Shown in pieces: positions 62,949 to 64,000 of a stretch of DNA of 64,000 nt. Source of the stretch: Chitinophagales bacterium (lineage in GTDB: Bacteria; Bacteroidota; Bacteroidia; Chitinophagales; UBA2359). Position numbers and translations under genes: made by a program. Within the stretch, counting starts at the first letter, position 1. Every line of letters starts with the position of its first letter. The stretch lies in assembly GCA_020628375.1 (NCBI GenBank), contig JAHDFD010000008.1, positions 42,117 to 106,116 of the forward strand. The letters are read 5' to 3'. Under the pieces are notes generated by a model. That model was not told the DNA's origin. It ran no database searches and saw nothing but the letters and a program-made list of their open reading frames with translations.

Positions 62949-62956
62949 CAAATGTA
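62949..62956 (-). promoter_or_regulatory. Candidate -7 box (TACATTTG, minus strand) for the ggt operon
   Basis: CAAATGTA on the plus strand reads TACATTTG toward ggt, about 87 bases before its start. The nearest CAAA for a -33 element (62984-62987) is farther than usual. Confidence 0.3.
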
Positions 62957-63074
62957 GTATTATAAGTGTTTTAAATAATCAGCCAAAGAGCATTTAATTA
63001 ATACAAAACAGCAGAATAAACAGATTTTTTATAAAAAATGTGAATAACTTATTGCGTAGATCGCTGTTATCTGT

Positions 63075-63104
63075 TTTGAAATTCAAAGTAATTGTCTATT
63101 TTTG
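63075..63104 (+). promoter_or_regulatory. Bacteroidota-type promoter for the last secreted protein
   Basis: TTTG at 63075-63078 and TATTTTTG at 63097-63104 are 18 bases apart, close to the consensus. The start codon is at 63172, giving a leader of about 60 bases. The 309-base gap between the divergent genes (62863-63171) holds this and the ggt promoter candidate only. Confidence 0.5.
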
Positions 63105-63171
63105 TGGGTTATTGAAGTCAAAAATTATTATTATTTAATTTATATCATTTTTCTAATTTAAAATTTTTTAC

Positions 63172-64000
63172 ATGAAAAAATTGATTACACTATTTTCACT
63201 GGCACTGACCTTTTTGGTGTGTTGTGATTTAAGTGCTCAGGTGGGGCCTGAACCACCTTTTGCTACCTGCGACGGTGATGCTGCGGGAGCATTCATGCCA
63301 GCAGAGGGTGCACCAACCGATGCAGATGGTAATTATATTATCTATTCAGATGGTTCAAATGCCTCGATGTATGAGCAGGCTCCTTCTGGAGGTACATTGC
63401 CTGATAATACTTTTGTTTTCGATGTTATTTCTACAGATGATATGGGAATGCCAACGGATACTACTTTGGTAATATCAGATAATTATGTATTGGATATTGC
63501 TTCTTTAGGTGTTACTGAAGGAGATATTATCAATGCTTATTCATTTACTTATGACATCGCAGCTATCGATCAGATCGTAACAGCTGTAACGCCACTTTGT
63601 GGTGTCTTAGAATCATTGACCGGTAACGATCAGATTTGTAATGTATTAAACACTATCGCTGATGATGGTGGTGTTCAGTCTTTACAACAGACTATCGATG
63701 TTGCTGAGTCTTTATTGGGGGATATCACTGGTGTTAGCCCTTCAGTATTCTACTTAGATACATTAGATCAGATCATTACTACTTTAGGACCGGTTGTTGG
63801 TTTACCTCCGGGAACAAGAGTATGTTTTGGTTATGATGGATACACTACTTTAAATGTAGTTGATTTTGTACCTGCAGTACCTGGATGTACTGATCCTGAA
63901 GCATTAAACTTCAATCCTGATGCAACAGAAGATGATGGTTCATGCGAGTATGATGATCCAGGAAACTGTGCAGATGGAGAATTAGAATATAGTTTAATAA
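63172..64000 (+). CDS. Secreted Bacteroidota surface-type protein (3' truncated by window edge)
   Basis: The frame is open to the window end; 276 residues are visible. A signal peptide (MKKLITLFSLALTFLVCCDL) is followed by SAQVGPEPPFATCDGDAAGA. A hydrophobic, Ile/Leu/Ser-rich region spans 85-205. Near 240-262 is GCTDPEALNFNPDATEDDGS with Cys following, a calcium-type module frequently repeated in T9SS substrates of this phylum. The missing C-terminus would be expected to carry a sorting domain. Function is unknown. Confidence 0.75.
   Translation, partial: MKKLITLFSLALTFLVCCDLSAQVGPEPPFATCDGDAAGAFMPAEGAPTDADGNYIIYSDGSNASMYEQAPSGGTLPDNTFVFDVISTDDMGMPTDTTLVISDNYVLDIASLGVTEGDIINAYSFTYDIAAIDQIVTAVTPLCGVLESLTGNDQICNVLNTIADDGGVQSLQQTIDVAESLLGDITGVSPSVFYLDTLDQIITTLGPVVGLPPGTRVCFGYDGYTTLNVVDFVPAVPGCTDPEALNFNPDATEDDGSCEYDDPGNCADGELEYSLI

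Overview
The window is AT-rich chromosomal DNA from a member of the Bacteroidota, most likely a marine or environmental cytophagal, saprospiral or flavobacterial lineage. The evidence is a 1,870-residue protein ending in a gliding-motility-associated (CHU_C type, type IX secretion) domain, a TonB-dependent receptor with a carboxypeptidase-like N-terminal domain, many secreted proteins whose signal peptides end in NAQ or similar, promoters of the Bacteroidota form TTTG-N19-TAnnTTTG, few Shine-Dalgarno sequences, a fused heterodimer-type lycopene cyclase, and a 30-residue basic protein next to HU. I see no tRNA, rRNA, CRISPR array, prophage or intact insertion sequence. It is mostly ordinary core genome with some mobile-type intergenic repeats.

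Layout. 1-2.5 kb: end of a polysaccharide-flippase-type membrane protein, then a Cys/Met PLP enzyme divergent from an Lrp regulator. 2.5-8.1 kb: secreted proteins (lipoprotein, M48 metallopeptidase, barrel-like protein, DCGG-repeat lipoprotein) and a VWA protein. 8.3-19 kb: TM2 protein, pyruvate dehydrogenase beta subunit, the giant type-B-sorted surface protein abutting menE, a PagL-like lipid A deacylase and a zinc phospholipase C/S1-P1-like protein. 19-25 kb: polyprenyl diphosphate synthase, a hydrolase, SmpB, HU, a TPR protein, the 30-residue protein and RNase G. 25-37 kb: a TolC/HlyD pair with no transporter, DUF1152, nucleoside hydrolase, a methylthioribose-kinase-like protein, PhoD-like phosphatase, RlmN, a barrel protein, a soluble histidine kinase and PdxH. 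37-47.5 kb: AsnRS with a coiled-coil insertion, an unknown secreted protein, azoreductase, Mfd, MiaE, a lycopene cyclase/carotenoid ketolase pair, a small basic protein and YqgF/RuvX. 47.5-64 kb: TonB receptor, secreted endonuclease/exonuclease/phosphatase protein, barrel protein, homogentisate dioxygenase, MarC, NUDIX, PyrE, Nif3, zinc-ribbon coiled coil, proline dehydrogenase, RlmB, TPR lipoprotein, gamma-glutamyltransferase and the start of another secreted protein.

Connections. The carotenoid pair would turn lycopene into a keto-carotenoid, and the nearby polyprenyl synthase and MenE supply isoprenoid-quinone chemistry. Several genes serve RNA and translation (SmpB, RNase G, RlmN, RlmB, MiaE, AsnRS, the 30-residue protein) or DNA maintenance (HU, Mfd, RuvX). 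Homogentisate dioxygenase and proline dehydrogenase indicate amino-acid catabolism.

The most distinctive non-coding signal is a pair of about 97-bp dispersed repeats (near 20.2 and 29.9 kb). One copy is split by a 137-bp palindromic MITE-like element flanked by TA. No clear new multi-gene defence or biosynthetic system is visible. Coordinates for several genes use internal start codons judged better than the longest reading frame.
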